A model generated the notes under the pieces. It was given only the letters and a program-made list of their open reading frames with translations, searched no databases and had not been told where the DNA came from. Position numbers and translations under genes: made by a program. DNA of 64,000 bases from an uncultured Paenibacillaceae bacterium (lineage in GTDB: Bacteria; Bacillota; Bacilli; Paenibacillales; K13), in NCBI GenBank assembly GCA_913056365.1, contig CAJXLT010000002.1:372001-436000 (forward strand), in the 5' to 3' direction. Shown one piece after another: positions 9,349-18,403 of this stretch; within the stretch, counting starts at the first letter, position 1, and every line of letters starts with the position of its first letter.

Positions 9349-10296
9349 TCAGCGGGTTGTGTCCCTACTCTCCAGCGCCTTCACCATCCGATACACTGTA
9401 CGGTGTGCCGGCAGATTGAGCTGTCGCTTCTCGGCCTCCCAGAGAAGTGCGCCTGTAATCGCATCGATTTCCGTGGTATGACCTCGACTGATATCTTGGA
9501 GCATAGAGGACCGATTGTCCGCTGTTGCCTTGCATACGTCTATCAGCTTGTCCCATGCGCGCTCGCAATCAATCGGCAGCTGCATGTCTCGTGCTAATAC
9601 ACACGCCTCATCCGATAGCTCGCGCATCATGGCGTAAGCATGTGGATGCTGCAGTAGCTCCCCATTGCGAATATGCAAAATAGCGGTAAGCGGATTGATG
9701 CAGGCATTAACCAGCAATTTATTCCAAATCGCTGTATCGATATCATTCGACACATCATTCTCAAATCCTGCCTTTCTCCACAAAGCTGCTAGTTTTTTTT
9801 CATCATCGTCCATTTCGCTTGGCTCAGCTCTCCCCCATTCCGTACGCCCTTTGCCCGTATGCATAACTGTACAATCAGATATTCGCCATGCAGCCTCTGT
9901 CGATACAGCAGCGTATATCTTCCGCCCTTCTAATATTGTTGAAGCCATCGCTATATGTCCGGTACCGTTCTGGAAGAAGATCCATCTTGCTCTGCTGCCA
10001 TAACGAGCATTCACCTGAAGCAGAAGCTTCTCACTTAGCTGATGCTGCTTCATTGTAAGCAACAGCCAATCTGCATGAAGCTCAGATGACAGAATACTAG
10101 CCTCTTCCATTGATTGTACGGGAACACGGGTATGACTGGGCTGCTTACCTGCTGTCTCGATTGCGATCCCATGTTCTTGAATGGCTGCTGCCTGCTCCTG
10201 TGTCCGGGCAATCAAGTGAACGTTCGCGCCAGCCATATGCAGCTTACCTGCCCATAACATCCCCATAGAACCGGCACCGACAATAATAATACGCAT
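9349..10296 (-). CDS. panE: 2-dehydropantoate 2-reductase
   Basis: NADPH-dependent reduction of ketopantoate to pantoate in pantothenate/coenzyme A synthesis, cytoplasmic. The 315 residues begin with the Rossmann motif GAGSMG (residues 7-12); the C-terminal domain holds the family segment WNKLLVNACINPLTAIL with the conserved Lys and Asn and NGEL further on. A GGGGAG site precedes the ATG. Bacteria of this group can carry several ApbA/PanE paralogues, so the exact substrate could differ, but the sequence fits ketopantoate reductases and its genomic place near bshC and mraZ is usual. Confidence 0.88.
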   Translation of the reverse strand: MRIIIVGAGSMGMLWAGKLHMAGANVHLIARTQEQAAAIQEHGIAIETAGKQPSHTRVPVQSMEEASILSSELHADWLLLTMKQHQLSEKLLLQVNARYGSRARWIFFQNGTGHIAMASTILEGRKIYAAVSTEAAWRISDCTVMHTGKGRTEWGRAEPSEMDDDEKKLAALWRKAGFENDVSNDIDTAIWNKLLVNACINPLTAILHIRNGELLQHPHAYAMMRELSDEACVLARDMQLPIDCERAWDKLIDVCKATADNRSSMLQDISRGHTTEIDAITGALLWEAEKRQLNLPAHRTVYRMVKALESRDTTR

Positions 10297-10399
10297 GTAA
10301 GGTATCTCCCCTTCGTCTTCCGATACATTGCCGTTATTCTATTAACATAGCAAATTTGCGAGGGGAAAGGAACAGAGCACGAACTAATGAGCACTACAC

Positions 10400-10429
10400 G
10401 AAAAAAGACGCCGGTTCACCCGAGCGTCT
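10400..10429 (-). terminator. Terminator of rsfA
   Basis: Minus-strand hairpin with AGACG/CGTCT arms extended by CGG/CCG, followed by TTTTTT (10406-10401), about 12 bases after the rsfA stop codon. Confidence 0.75.
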
Positions 10430-10440
10430 CGTCCGTTTCT

Positions 10441-11052
10441 TCATTCAATTCGTTCCAGATTTCCATTAGCGTCCATCTTGAAGCGCGGCTTCTGCTCTTC
10501 TTGCTCCTCTGTTAAGAAAGCCATCTTGCGTGCGCGCTCCATGATTTGCAGAAGCGCTTTGTAATCTTCATTAAAGGTGCCATTCTCCTTCAAGTGCTCA
10601 TGCTCCTCGCGAAGCATTCTCAATTCTTCTTCCTTGTCTGCTAGCTGCTGCTCCAGTTGCTTCACCTTGCGTTCATTCTCTTGATAGCTTCCCTTCCATT
10701 GCCGCAAAAACCGAATAACTGCATCCATAGATATATGTTCTTCAGCATGCATTCCTGTTCTCGCTGACTCCGGATCCAGACTAGCTCTGGCAAGCTCAGC
10801 ATTACCGGATTGACGCTTTAGTTGACTCCGCTTTTGCCGCTGTGCCTTGGCAATTTGTATCGCGGCTTCATATTTCCTGCGTACGCTCGAGTTCCACCGG
10901 AACCCGCATGCGGCCGCGGTTCGTCCGATCCTTTCGCCTACTTCTTCGAATGCGGAAAGCTGTGTTCCCCCATCGCGAATATGCCGCAAGGTCACCTCCG
11001 CCAATATCAGATCATCATCTGCTGTCCATGCATCTTGTCTAACTGCAGTCAT
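10441..11052 (-). CDS. rsfA: RsfA family prespore transcriptional regulator
   Basis: In B. subtilis RsfA is made in the forespore and tunes sigma-F-dependent genes. The 203-residue protein has an N-terminal Myb/SANT-like DNA-binding region (about 8-65) with the RsfA signature DAWTADDDLILAEVTLRHI and CGFRWNS, a basic linker, and a leucine-zipper-like coiled coil at about 115-165. A GGGAGG site lies upstream of the ATG. It is divergent from the DUF2626 gene. The 300-base gap (11053-11352) holds that gene's promoter and a palindrome TAGATT-N6-AATCTA near 11107-11124; I saw no clear sporulation promoter. Confidence 0.85.
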   Translation of the reverse strand: MTAVRQDAWTADDDLILAEVTLRHIRDGGTQLSAFEEVGERIGRTAAACGFRWNSSVRRKYEAAIQIAKAQRQKRSQLKRQSGNAELARASLDPESARTGMHAEEHISMDAVIRFLRQWKGSYQENERKVKQLEQQLADKEEELRMLREEHEHLKENGTFNEDYKALLQIMERARKMAFLTEEQEEQKPRFKMDANGNLERIE

Positions 11053-11264
11053 ACCTGTAACCTCCCAATCGTAATAAGTAGACCTTGCTTTATCTTTATG
11101 CGCATAGTAGATTTCATAGAATCTATTTTATAGTACATATATAGCCAAAAAATCGGCTGTTCATACCTCAACTCGCACATAAAACGCCGATCATTCGGAA
11201 AAACTAGGAACGGATGAGTCAATCAGACCGTCACAAAAGTTTGCGATTTCGTCATATATGACCG

Positions 11265-11293
11265 TTTACAGTACTGCGTGCAACAGGTATAAT
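11265..11293 (+). promoter_or_regulatory. Sigma-A promoter for the DUF2626 gene
   Basis: TTTACA (11265-11270) and a perfect TATAAT (11288-11293) with 17 bases between, about 60 bases before the start codon. Confidence 0.8.
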
Positions 11294-11352
11294 GTTTCGT
11301 AGTGAATGGATAGAATCGATGATGTTGTGCAGATGAGAGGGGGATTTCACTA

Positions 11353-11592
11353 GTGGCAAGAATGTTTCGCGTTCTCGGCTTTTGGACACTGGTTATCGGC
11401 TTGATGGCGCTGGCTGGTCACATGACATCGATGGCGCTGCTGTTCTTCTTCCAGACGGCTGTTTTCATGTTCCTCGGATACATGAATTTGTCCGAGAAGG
11501 CTTATATGATGATTTTCTGGGGTTATATGGCAGTGTGCTTCATGGGCTTCACGTATTACACGTTCTTCCATATGAAGCCGCTTCTTGCATAA
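11353..11592 (+). CDS. DUF2626 family small membrane protein (YqgY-like)
   Basis: A 79-residue protein of unknown function with three predicted membrane segments (about 7-27, 30-47 and 52-72). The sequence MARMFRVLGFWT and the later LLFFFQTAVFMFLGYMNLSE and FMGFTYYTFFHM strongly resemble YqgY of B. subtilis. The GTG at 11353 is chosen because AGGGGG lies nine bases before it; the ATG three codons later is too far from that site. It is a single-gene unit with its own consensus promoter and a terminator hairpin at 11615. Confidence 0.88.
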   Translation: MARMFRVLGFWTLVIGLMALAGHMTSMALLFFFQTAVFMFLGYMNLSEKAYMMIFWGYMAVCFMGFTYYTFFHMKPLLA

Positions 11593-11614
11593 GGAATAGG
11601 ATTACACACATATG

Positions 11615-11645
11615 GCCTTCCGGCGCTTTGCCGGAAGGCTGTTTT
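11615..11645. terminator. Bidirectional terminator between converging genes
   Basis: A perfect 10-base-pair stem, GCCTTCCGGC (11615-11624) and GCCGGAAGGC (11630-11639), with a 5-base loop and TTTT on the plus side. The minus side has a weaker T run (ATATGTGTG). Confidence 0.75.
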
Positions 11646-11661
11646 CATATGGACTGCTGTT

Positions 11662-12780
11662 TTATTTGACTGCTGTCATAACCTTGAATAGCTCACTCAT
11701 GCCATCGCTTATCAGCAGCTGCCGAATCGAACGGTTGCGACGAGCCGCTTCACTGAACGGATCGATTCCAGCATGAGCCTGCAACTTCTCGAGGATACCG
11801 TTATCGACTAGAAACTGCTTTTGCGTCACTACCTTCACTTGTCTGAGCCCGGCTTCCTCTGCTGCCTCTTGGCACTGATCGAATGGGACGTGACTCGTCA
11901 TATCCTGTTCACCCGGCCATGCGAATGGAAGATCAGCCGCCTGATGCCGCTTGTAACATAAGAATGTCCCGGCCATCCGGTGGGCACTGTACAGCTCATC
12001 ATTCCCATCCCCGTAGTCCAATAGGATCAGCGATCCTGCTGAGAGCGATTGCACAACGCTGTGAATCCAATCGAGCGACTGTTCATGCAGCTCGAACTGC
12101 TGCAATGGCATCCAATTGACACCCCATGTATGCAACCTTTCCAGAATGGCCTCATCCTTGAGCGGCTTCCACTCCCTGTCCAACACCTGATGCTCTTCGT
12201 CCCAGCTTACCCACATTTCCTCATAGCCATGCTCGCCCGCACGCAGACGGCGAACGGGGAAAGCGTCTAATAATTCATTGGCTAATACGATCGTGTACGG
12301 CTTATCGGACTCGCCTAGCCACTCTGCTTCAGTTATCCATGTACAACGGTCCGCGAACGCTTGCAATCGATCCGACTGTTGCGAGCGATGCACAGAGCTT
12401 CGCTCTATAGATATATACCGCAACCGCTTATACACATGAGCATGCGCTGAGCGCAATGCCTCTAACAAGGCTTCGGCCAACCGTCCGTCACCGCCGCCCC
12501 ATTCCGCTATATAGAGCGTTGACGGGCAGCCTGCCTGTTCATCGAGCAATGCGCAATAATTAGCAAGCACCTCACCCATGATCGTACCCAAATGGGCACT
12601 TGTATAGAAATCGCCGGACCTCCCCAATTTTTCACCAGGACGCGTATAATACCCGTAATCTGGATGGTACAAGCATAGCTCCATATATTTATGAAATGGT
12701 ATACTTCCAACAGAACTTTGCCGCATAATCTTACGAATATAATCCAGCATGACTGTACTTTGTTTTCCATCATTGTGCAT
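11662..12780 (-). CDS. MidA/NDUFAF7-type SAM-dependent methyltransferase
   Basis: Member of the Methyltransf_28 family (COG1565), whose mitochondrial relative methylates an arginine of complex I; the bacterial substrate is unknown. The 372 residues include the N-terminal family signature with PFHKYMELCLYHPDYGYYT and GDFYTSAHLG (about 28-65), the SAM-binding EWGGGDGRLAEALL near 90 and LANELLDAFPVRR near 160. An AAGGAG site lies seven bases upstream of the ATG. It converges with the DUF2626 gene and is divergent from a lipoprotein gene. Confidence 0.85.
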   Translation of the reverse strand: MHNDGKQSTVMLDYIRKIMRQSSVGSIPFHKYMELCLYHPDYGYYTRPGEKLGRSGDFYTSAHLGTIMGEVLANYCALLDEQAGCPSTLYIAEWGGGDGRLAEALLEALRSAHAHVYKRLRYISIERSSVHRSQQSDRLQAFADRCTWITEAEWLGESDKPYTIVLANELLDAFPVRRLRAGEHGYEEMWVSWDEEHQVLDREWKPLKDEAILERLHTWGVNWMPLQQFELHEQSLDWIHSVVQSLSAGSLILLDYGDGNDELYSAHRMAGTFLCYKRHQAADLPFAWPGEQDMTSHVPFDQCQEAAEEAGLRQVKVVTQKQFLVDNGILEKLQAHAGIDPFSEAARRNRSIRQLLISDGMSELFKVMTAVK

Positions 12781-12875
12781 GTTCTGTCTCCTTTCCCTTT
12801 TCAGATATAGCCAGTATAATAAGAATGGATTGACTCGTATGAACCAACCAATTGAATGAAGGAGAATTCGCGCTT

Positions 12876-13802
12876 ATGACTATGAAATTCAATGCTCTGC
12901 TGTCCGTCTTCCTGCTCTCGCTCACACTTCTCATCACAGGCTGTACACCGAAGGGAGAACTATTGGCACAAGAGCTGCAAGCTGCATGGTCGAACCAGCA
13001 AGAGATTCATGCCCATCAGATGAGCGGCAATGCTGAATTGCAACTGGACCTCGCCTTATCTGATGCCGAGCAACAGCCGCTGACGAGCGCAATTTTGCAG
13101 TCACTCCTGCACAGCAAGTATGAATGGGAGGGAGCCAGCGATGCAGAAGCAGCTCGCTTCGAAACAGAAATGACGCTTACGCCAGCTGATTCAGACATCT
13201 CCATTCACTTACCGATTCTAATAGAAGAAAGCATGTTGTACTTCCACTTGCCTATGATTAATAAAGCAGATGAATATATGGAAATACCGCTAGGCGAACA
13301 GTTTGTTAATACGGCCGGTCAAGTGCAAGGTATATTCGCGAGCTGGCTGGAAGGGTTCTCCTCCATCGCAGAGCCTGCTTGGCTGACAGAATCTGAAGCA
13401 GACATCCCAGAGCAACGCTCCATTCATATTACGATCAACGAAGAGCGGCTACCTCTATTCATGAATGCCGCTGCAGATCAATGGGAGCAGTTGATCGTAC
13501 AGTTAACGGAGTCTGGATTGGATACAACTACGTTAGACAATGCCGCATTCGGCGAATATTTGCGCCAAGCAGCATTCAGCGAAGAGGGTCATCTCAGCTT
13601 CACGCTGAATGAGAACGACTATATTCAAGATGTCGAGCTCTATTTACCTTTCTTGAGCGATGGCAATAATCAAGAACAGTCGAACGAACAGCTAATCTCT
13701 ATCCATTATACATGGGATCGAATTAACGAGGAAATCAAGTTCAACCAATCTCGTCCAGCTCAGACCAAAACATTGGATACGATCTATCCGCTCATTCATT
13801 AA
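12876..13802 (+). CDS. Lipoprotein of unknown function
   Basis: The predicted product (308 residues) has a signal peptide ending in the lipobox LITGC, so Cys23 would be lipidated and the protein anchored outside the membrane. The ATG at 12876 is favoured because GAAGGAG lies 11 bases upstream; an upstream in-frame TTG has no site. The mature region is acidic, with beta-strand-like stretches and no recognised catalytic motif; its pattern loosely suggests the LolA/LppX-like lipoprotein fold, which is inference. A perfect TATAAT lies at 12815-12820 with a poor -35. The downstream gene in the same direction also encodes an exported protein. Confidence 0.7.
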   Translation: MTMKFNALLSVFLLSLTLLITGCTPKGELLAQELQAAWSNQQEIHAHQMSGNAELQLDLALSDAEQQPLTSAILQSLLHSKYEWEGASDAEAARFETEMTLTPADSDISIHLPILIEESMLYFHLPMINKADEYMEIPLGEQFVNTAGQVQGIFASWLEGFSSIAEPAWLTESEADIPEQRSIHITINEERLPLFMNAAADQWEQLIVQLTESGLDTTTLDNAAFGEYLRQAAFSEEGHLSFTLNENDYIQDVELYLPFLSDGNNQEQSNEQLISIHYTWDRINEEIKFNQSRPAQTKTLDTIYPLIH

Positions 13803-13876
13803 CATCTCCTATTCCAAAAAATCATTCATCAAAATCCCGCTCTTATGATACGCTGTAATATAAGGAGGGGGGACAA

Positions 13877-14980
13877 TTGGCGGTACAACGTATGTCCAAG
13901 CCTGTCTTATGGCTCACCGCAGCAGCTATCCTTACGACGCTTATCTGTTCGCAGCCTGCCGATGCCGACCCATCCGTCGATGAGCTTCAGCAGATGCTGG
14001 AGAAAGGACTGTCCATTCATGAACTAGATCGGGAATTGGCCCGGTTAGAGAGGAAGCAGTTGACTACAAGCCAGCTCTTGGAAGAGACACAAGCGCGCAT
14101 CCGTGTTCAGGAGGAAGTCGTCGCAGCCGTCCGCGAACAATCCGGTGATGTGCTGCGTGCTTATTATAGGGGGGAACGGGATTCTATTGTCATGCTAGTC
14201 TTCTCCGCTGACTCCTTCCAGGAGCTGCTCTTGATATGGGACTTCGCAGATGCTATCTTCCAAAGCGATCGCAGGAAATTAACCAATCACCAGCAGGAGT
14301 TAGCTCTGTTGAATGAAGAGCGTAAGAAACTGCAACAGACCGAACGGGAATTGGAAGGCTTACGCCACGCCTTTATGCAGCAGCGTCAGCGAGCAGTAGT
14401 GCTGCAAGCCGAACTGGATGAGCAATTAGCGGAACAAGAGGAAGCACAAGCTGTATTAGCTCAAATTGAATCATTGACTGAGGAATGGGATCACATCGGA
14501 CTGCCGATGTTCAACCGATACATGCGCACGCTGGCCGATGCCATGGAGACATTGCCAAGCTTCATCCAAGAGCATTCGGATCATCTGAGCCGAGGAAGTG
14601 GAAGCACTGTTTCCTTTTCTATGACGGACGACGAATTGAACCGCTTCCTGCAGGATTTCGATCCGATATTCCGCAACTTATACTTCTCATTCGAAAAAGA
14701 CGAACTTCAGGCATTCGGCTCAGAAGATGACACGATGATTAGCATGAGCGGGACATATGTCGTGAAGGATGAACCGGAGAATCACATTCGATTCATACTG
14801 GAACAATTGACTTATAACGGCTTCCAATTACCGGATACTACTGCGAATGATCTGGCTGAACGATACAGGCTTGGCTTCTATCCGCAGCAGTTAATGGATA
14901 GTGTACAGATTACAGATGTGCAGATTGAACCAGGCAAGCTGACGATTGACATGCAGATTAATGTCAGCTTGTGGTTCTGA
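13877..14980 (+). CDS. Exported coiled-coil protein of unknown function
   Basis: About 367 residues with a signal peptide (about 1-30, cleavage likely near ADA-DP), a long charged coiled coil (about 35-210) like the N-terminal regulatory coils of CwlO/PcsB-type wall hydrolases, and a globular C-terminal part (about 240-367). No NlpC/P60, CHAP or peptidase motif is present, so it is not a hydrolase itself. TTG at 13877 is chosen because GGAGG lies eight bases upstream; the next ATG is five codons later. It ends six bases before a converging gene. The C-terminal segment FNGFxLPDTT-like pattern was not assigned to a family. Confidence 0.7.
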   Translation: MAVQRMSKPVLWLTAAAILTTLICSQPADADPSVDELQQMLEKGLSIHELDRELARLERKQLTTSQLLEETQARIRVQEEVVAAVREQSGDVLRAYYRGERDSIVMLVFSADSFQELLLIWDFADAIFQSDRRKLTNHQQELALLNEERKKLQQTERELEGLRHAFMQQRQRAVVLQAELDEQLAEQEEAQAVLAQIESLTEEWDHIGLPMFNRYMRTLADAMETLPSFIQEHSDHLSRGSGSTVSFSMTDDELNRFLQDFDPIFRNLYFSFEKDELQAFGSEDDTMISMSGTYVVKDEPENHIRFILEQLTYNGFQLPDTTANDLAERYRLGFYPQQLMDSVQITDVQIEPGKLTIDMQINVSLWF

Positions 14981-14986
14981 GTCGGC

Positions 14987-16312
14987 TCAAGTTTCGGACT
15001 CGCTTAGGGTGAACGAACGCTGTATGGCCTCGACGGCATCTGCTAAGGCGTCAAGTTCCGTATTCTCACTTCCATGAAGCAGCTCAAGCTCACGGATAAC
15101 TGCAGTTAACTGTTGGTGAAACGACGGCGAGGAATGATACGGTTCCAACTGCTTCATTGCGGCCGAGATAATGGAAGGCGACACTGGGGAGACACTGTTA
15201 TACAAGGCGGAGGCGCTGCTAGCAACTGGCACGCCTCCGCCTTGTTCCATAACCGAAAGTTGAAACGATGCGTCGTTAATCTCTTGAATCCATTCGAACG
15301 CTTCGCGCTCATACGCGGTCTTAGAAGCAACAGCAAAGCTTCTGCCCGGTTGCCAAGTGCCGGACCAACCATCCTGGGATTCCGGCAGAACATGAACGTG
15401 TAAGCCCGCATGACCATTCATTCGTTGCAACGCGGACAGTGGCACAACAGCCAGCAACGCTTCTCCATCGACGATTTGCTCAAGCACTTGTTCATGCGAT
15501 TCGGAAACTAGGCGAACCGGCAAGCTGTCTCCGCTAATCAGCTGCTGCTCCTGCAAGTCTGCAAGCAGCTCCGCATCTGCTTCAGCATCAACCTCGACTG
15601 CCGAACGCACTTGCCTGAGTATAGGAACCCCTATAGCTGCCAGCATCGCTGGATCTTGCTTAGTAAGCAAGATCCACTCCCCACCTTCAGGCTGCTCTAC
15701 ACGTTCACGACGCTCAACGAGCACAGATGCCCATTCACCATACGTGGCAGGTGTGTCCCGCTCATTGCTTCCCACAACAATGTCCGACCGGTAGACGAGA
15801 ACATAGGGATCAATGTCCATAGGTATCCCCCAGGATGAACCGTTCCATTGCACCTGCGCATCGACAGCCGTCGACACAGGTTCAGGTCTGTCATCTATTA
15901 TTGTTTGATTCTCTGTCCTCACTAAATAGCCCCTTGCAGCAAATTCAATCAGCGCGGTATTCTGGAGCAGCAGAACATCTGGTACAAGCCCTGTTCTTGC
16001 GCGCTCTCTCAACTCTATTGATGCTGTTGAAGGTTCTAACCGTTCAAGCGTGTATACATGCTGAGGACGTGTATCGGCGTAGGCTTGATGCTTCTTCTTC
16101 AACACTTCGAACTCTTCTTCATGCATCGCCGCAGCAATATGCAGTTCAGCATTGCGCACTTCCACAGGCGGTCCGCTAAGGGAAGTCACTTCACCACTTA
16201 CCTTATCATCCATCGGCATCTCATATTCAACACCTTTGAAGAACACGCCGGATACCGTAATAAGCATGACACCTAACAGTAGCATGAACGAGACACTCTT
16301 ACCTTTATTCAT
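14987..16312 (-). CDS. Extracellular solute-binding protein-like, orphan
   Basis: A 441-residue protein resembling family 1 (sugar-type) solute-binding proteins: an alternating fold, the segment WNGSSWGIPMDIDPYVLVYR near 155, and C-terminal helices typical of these proteins. It has an N-terminal hydrophobic segment (about 7-26) but no lipobox cysteine, so it is either membrane-tethered or secreted. No permease or ATPase gene is nearby, so a role as a sensor or accessory binding protein is as likely as transport. It is divergent from the 16411 gene. Confidence 0.65.
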   Translation of the reverse strand: MNKGKSVSFMLLLGVMLITVSGVFFKGVEYEMPMDDKVSGEVTSLSGPPVEVRNAELHIAAAMHEEEFEVLKKKHQAYADTRPQHVYTLERLEPSTASIELRERARTGLVPDVLLLQNTALIEFAARGYLVRTENQTIIDDRPEPVSTAVDAQVQWNGSSWGIPMDIDPYVLVYRSDIVVGSNERDTPATYGEWASVLVERRERVEQPEGGEWILLTKQDPAMLAAIGVPILRQVRSAVEVDAEADAELLADLQEQQLISGDSLPVRLVSESHEQVLEQIVDGEALLAVVPLSALQRMNGHAGLHVHVLPESQDGWSGTWQPGRSFAVASKTAYEREAFEWIQEINDASFQLSVMEQGGGVPVASSASALYNSVSPVSPSIISAAMKQLEPYHSSPSFHQQLTAVIRELELLHGSENTELDALADAVEAIQRSFTLSESET

Positions 16313-16341
16313 GAAGGAATCGCCTCCTTCTCCATCATAGC

Positions 16342-16366
16342 AAAACAGCTTGTTTTATTCTATAAT
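16342..16366. promoter_or_regulatory. Palindrome and -10 box in a divergent gap
   Basis: The inverted repeat AAAACA-GCT-TGTTTT (16342-16356) lies immediately before a perfect plus-strand TATAAT (16361-16366), where a -35 element would be expected but is poor. On the minus strand a TATGAT lies on the other side of the palindrome. The arrangement suggests an operator shared by the two divergent genes. Confidence 0.35.
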
Positions 16367-16410
16367 GACGGTAGAAATATTGAATGGACACAGGGGGAGG
16401 AGAGGTTACA

Positions 16411-16902
16411 ATGGAGCTTGCAAGCTATGTGCGTCCAGCCGTTTCGATTGATGTACAGGAGGGCAAACGGCCCGGCTATTATGCTCAGTTCGTCAAGGAG
16501 CTGGCTAGTAATGCCAGATTGTACGATCGGGACAAAGATCTATTGATTGCGGAGAATCTAGATCAGCTGCAAGACATCCGTCAAGTCGTGGAACGGTATC
16601 ATTTCCCTTATGAACCTATGCAGCTCTTGGAGCTGCCAGAGAACAGTGATCTCGGGCGTTACTTAGATGACTATGGTTTCACTGCACGTTCGGATCGCAC
16701 CTATATGTACGCAGATCAAATCTACGCCTTCCGACTCTTCGGAGGCGACGTGAAGCAAGCTGAACTGCAGGTCGATGAATATATGTTAGCAGCCATCGAA
16801 CGGGAAGCGTCATCACCGACTTGGATTGTGCCAGCTGAACATTGCGAGCTAATGCAAGGCATCTCTCGAGCATATGGCTGCTCACTAGTCGCAGCGCTAT
16901 AA
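16411..16902 (+). CDS. Hypothetical cytoplasmic protein
   Basis: I do not recognise this 163-residue protein. It has no signal peptide or membrane segment and is mixed alpha/beta with many acidic residues; the repeated Tyr/Asp-rich stretch YLDDYGFTARSDRTYMYADQ is its most distinctive part. The start at 16411 is chosen because a long purine-rich site GGGGGAGGAGAGG ends five bases before it, while the in-frame ATG at 16384 has none. It is a single gene between a divergent binding-protein gene and the converging ylaK. Confidence 0.6.
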   Translation: MELASYVRPAVSIDVQEGKRPGYYAQFVKELASNARLYDRDKDLLIAENLDQLQDIRQVVERYHFPYEPMQLLELPENSDLGRYLDDYGFTARSDRTYMYADQIYAFRLFGGDVKQAELQVDEYMLAAIEREASSPTWIVPAEHCELMQGISRAYGCSLVAAL

Positions 16903-16921
16903 AGAGGAAACGAGCACAGGT

Positions 16922-16959
16922 GATCAGGTCAACCTGATCTCATTCAGATTGACCTGATC
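16922..16959. repeat. Interlocking inverted repeats between converging genes
   Basis: GATCAGGTCAA (16922-16932) pairs with TTGACCTGATC (16949-16959), an 11-base-pair stem. In addition GATCAGGT-CA-ACCTGATC (16922-16939) is by itself an 8-base-pair palindrome, so two alternative hairpins are possible. Neither strand has a T run after it, so it is not a standard intrinsic terminator. Confidence 0.7.
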
Positions 16960-16973
16960 CACATCGTACTCCC

Positions 16974-18305
16974 TTACAATAAGTCAGCAGCTAACTGAGC
17001 TAGATGAGACCGCTCCCCTTTCTCCAAAGTAACATGTCCGCTGATTCGCTCCCCTTTGAAGCGCTCCACGGTGTGCGTCAAGCCATTGCTAGCTGAATCC
17101 AAATACGGATGATCGATCTGCTCCGGATCGCCTAGAAGGACGATCTTACTGCCCTCGCCTACACGAGATACGATCGTTTTGACTTCATGTTTTGTTAAAT
17201 TTTGCGCCTCATCAATAATAATAAATTGTCCTGGAATTGAACGGCCGCGTATATACGTAAGCGCCTCTACTTGTATGCTTCCGAGTCCTGCCAGAATCTT
17301 ATCGATATCCCCAGATTTCTTCGTATCGAAGAGAAATTCCAGATTATCATAGATCGGCTGCATCCACGGGCGCAGCTTCTCGTCCTTCTCGCCTGGCAAA
17401 TACCCTATATCTTTGCCCATTGGCACAACAGGACGGGCAATGAGCAGCTTCTTATACTTATGCTCATCCTCGACTTTCATTAAGCCTGCTGCCAGCGTAA
17501 GCAAGGTCTTACCGGTTCCTGCCTTCCCGGTCAAAGTGACTAGAGATATATCATCATTCAAGAGCATCTCCAACGCCATGCGTTGCTGCGCATTACGAGC
17601 GCCGATTCCCCATACTTGCTCATTGCTCAAGTGGAGAGGTTCCAATACATTACCATCTGCCGACACCTTGAGCAGAGCAGATTTATTCGTTCCCATCTCA
17701 TCCTTCAATATGACGAATTCATGCGGATTGAGTGTATAACTGACCTGAAGATTGTTCACAGAAAGGCTGCGAAATGAGTAAAAATCGTCGATCACCGAAG
17801 GATGAACCTTCAATGTGGTGTAGCCAGCATACAGCTCAGAATGGTTGACGATCCGATCTGACATATAATCCTGAGCGGTAAGTCCAAGCACATCAGCCTT
17901 GATCCGTACTAAGGTGTCCTTGCTGACAAGTACAACCGGCTTCGGCTCCTGCTTCTCCATCTCCTCCACATGATAATTGAGAGCTACAGCCAGTATGCGG
18001 TTATCATTCGTACTCTCGGCGAACGTATCTTGCATACGCATAAAACTGCGGTGATTTAATTCAACCTTAACCATACCCCCGCTGTCTAAGGCAACACCGT
18101 CATGCAGTCGTCCCTTCGACCGGAAGCTGTCCATCAAGCGCGAGACGTAGCGCGCATTGCGACCTAGCTCATCTGCGTTCCTCTTCTTATTGTCGATTTC
18201 CTCCAACACCACTGCAGGTATGATGACCTCATTATCTTCGAAGGCAAATAGTGCAATCGGATCATGCAGAAGCACATTCGTGTCCAGAACAAATATTTTT
18301 TTCAT
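16974..18305 (-). CDS. ylaK: PIN-PhoH protein (YlaK)
   Basis: Fusion of a PIN ribonuclease domain (about 1-135, with LDTNVLLHDP and further acidic residues) to a PhoH ATPase/helicase-like domain (about 235-443, Walker A GKAGTGKT, Walker B FIIIDEAQN). Related PhoH2 proteins unwind and cut RNA. The start is ATG at 18305 (MKKIFVLDTN), supported by GGAGGG nine bases upstream; the frame is open further upstream but lacks a site. About 443 residues, the usual length. It is divergent from ylaJ, the same arrangement as in B. subtilis. Confidence 0.93.
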   Translation of the reverse strand: MKKIFVLDTNVLLHDPIALFAFEDNEVIIPAVVLEEIDNKKRNADELGRNARYVSRLMDSFRSKGRLHDGVALDSGGMVKVELNHRSFMRMQDTFAESTNDNRILAVALNYHVEEMEKQEPKPVVLVSKDTLVRIKADVLGLTAQDYMSDRIVNHSELYAGYTTLKVHPSVIDDFYSFRSLSVNNLQVSYTLNPHEFVILKDEMGTNKSALLKVSADGNVLEPLHLSNEQVWGIGARNAQQRMALEMLLNDDISLVTLTGKAGTGKTLLTLAAGLMKVEDEHKYKKLLIARPVVPMGKDIGYLPGEKDEKLRPWMQPIYDNLEFLFDTKKSGDIDKILAGLGSIQVEALTYIRGRSIPGQFIIIDEAQNLTKHEVKTIVSRVGEGSKIVLLGDPEQIDHPYLDSASNGLTHTVERFKGERISGHVTLEKGERSHLAQLAADLL

Positions 18306-18403
18306 GTTTAGTCCCTCCGTTGGCGTTTGGTGGAAAGATACATGGTTTAGCCCTTTACAGGCAACAATAAATCTAATCAACCGGGAAAGAAAGGACGATG
18401 CAT

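Noticed and set aside
16974-18305. The two PhoH proteins as recent duplicates
   Set aside because: One has a PIN domain (YlaK type) and the other a KH-like front part; both types coexist in Bacillus, so this is normal.
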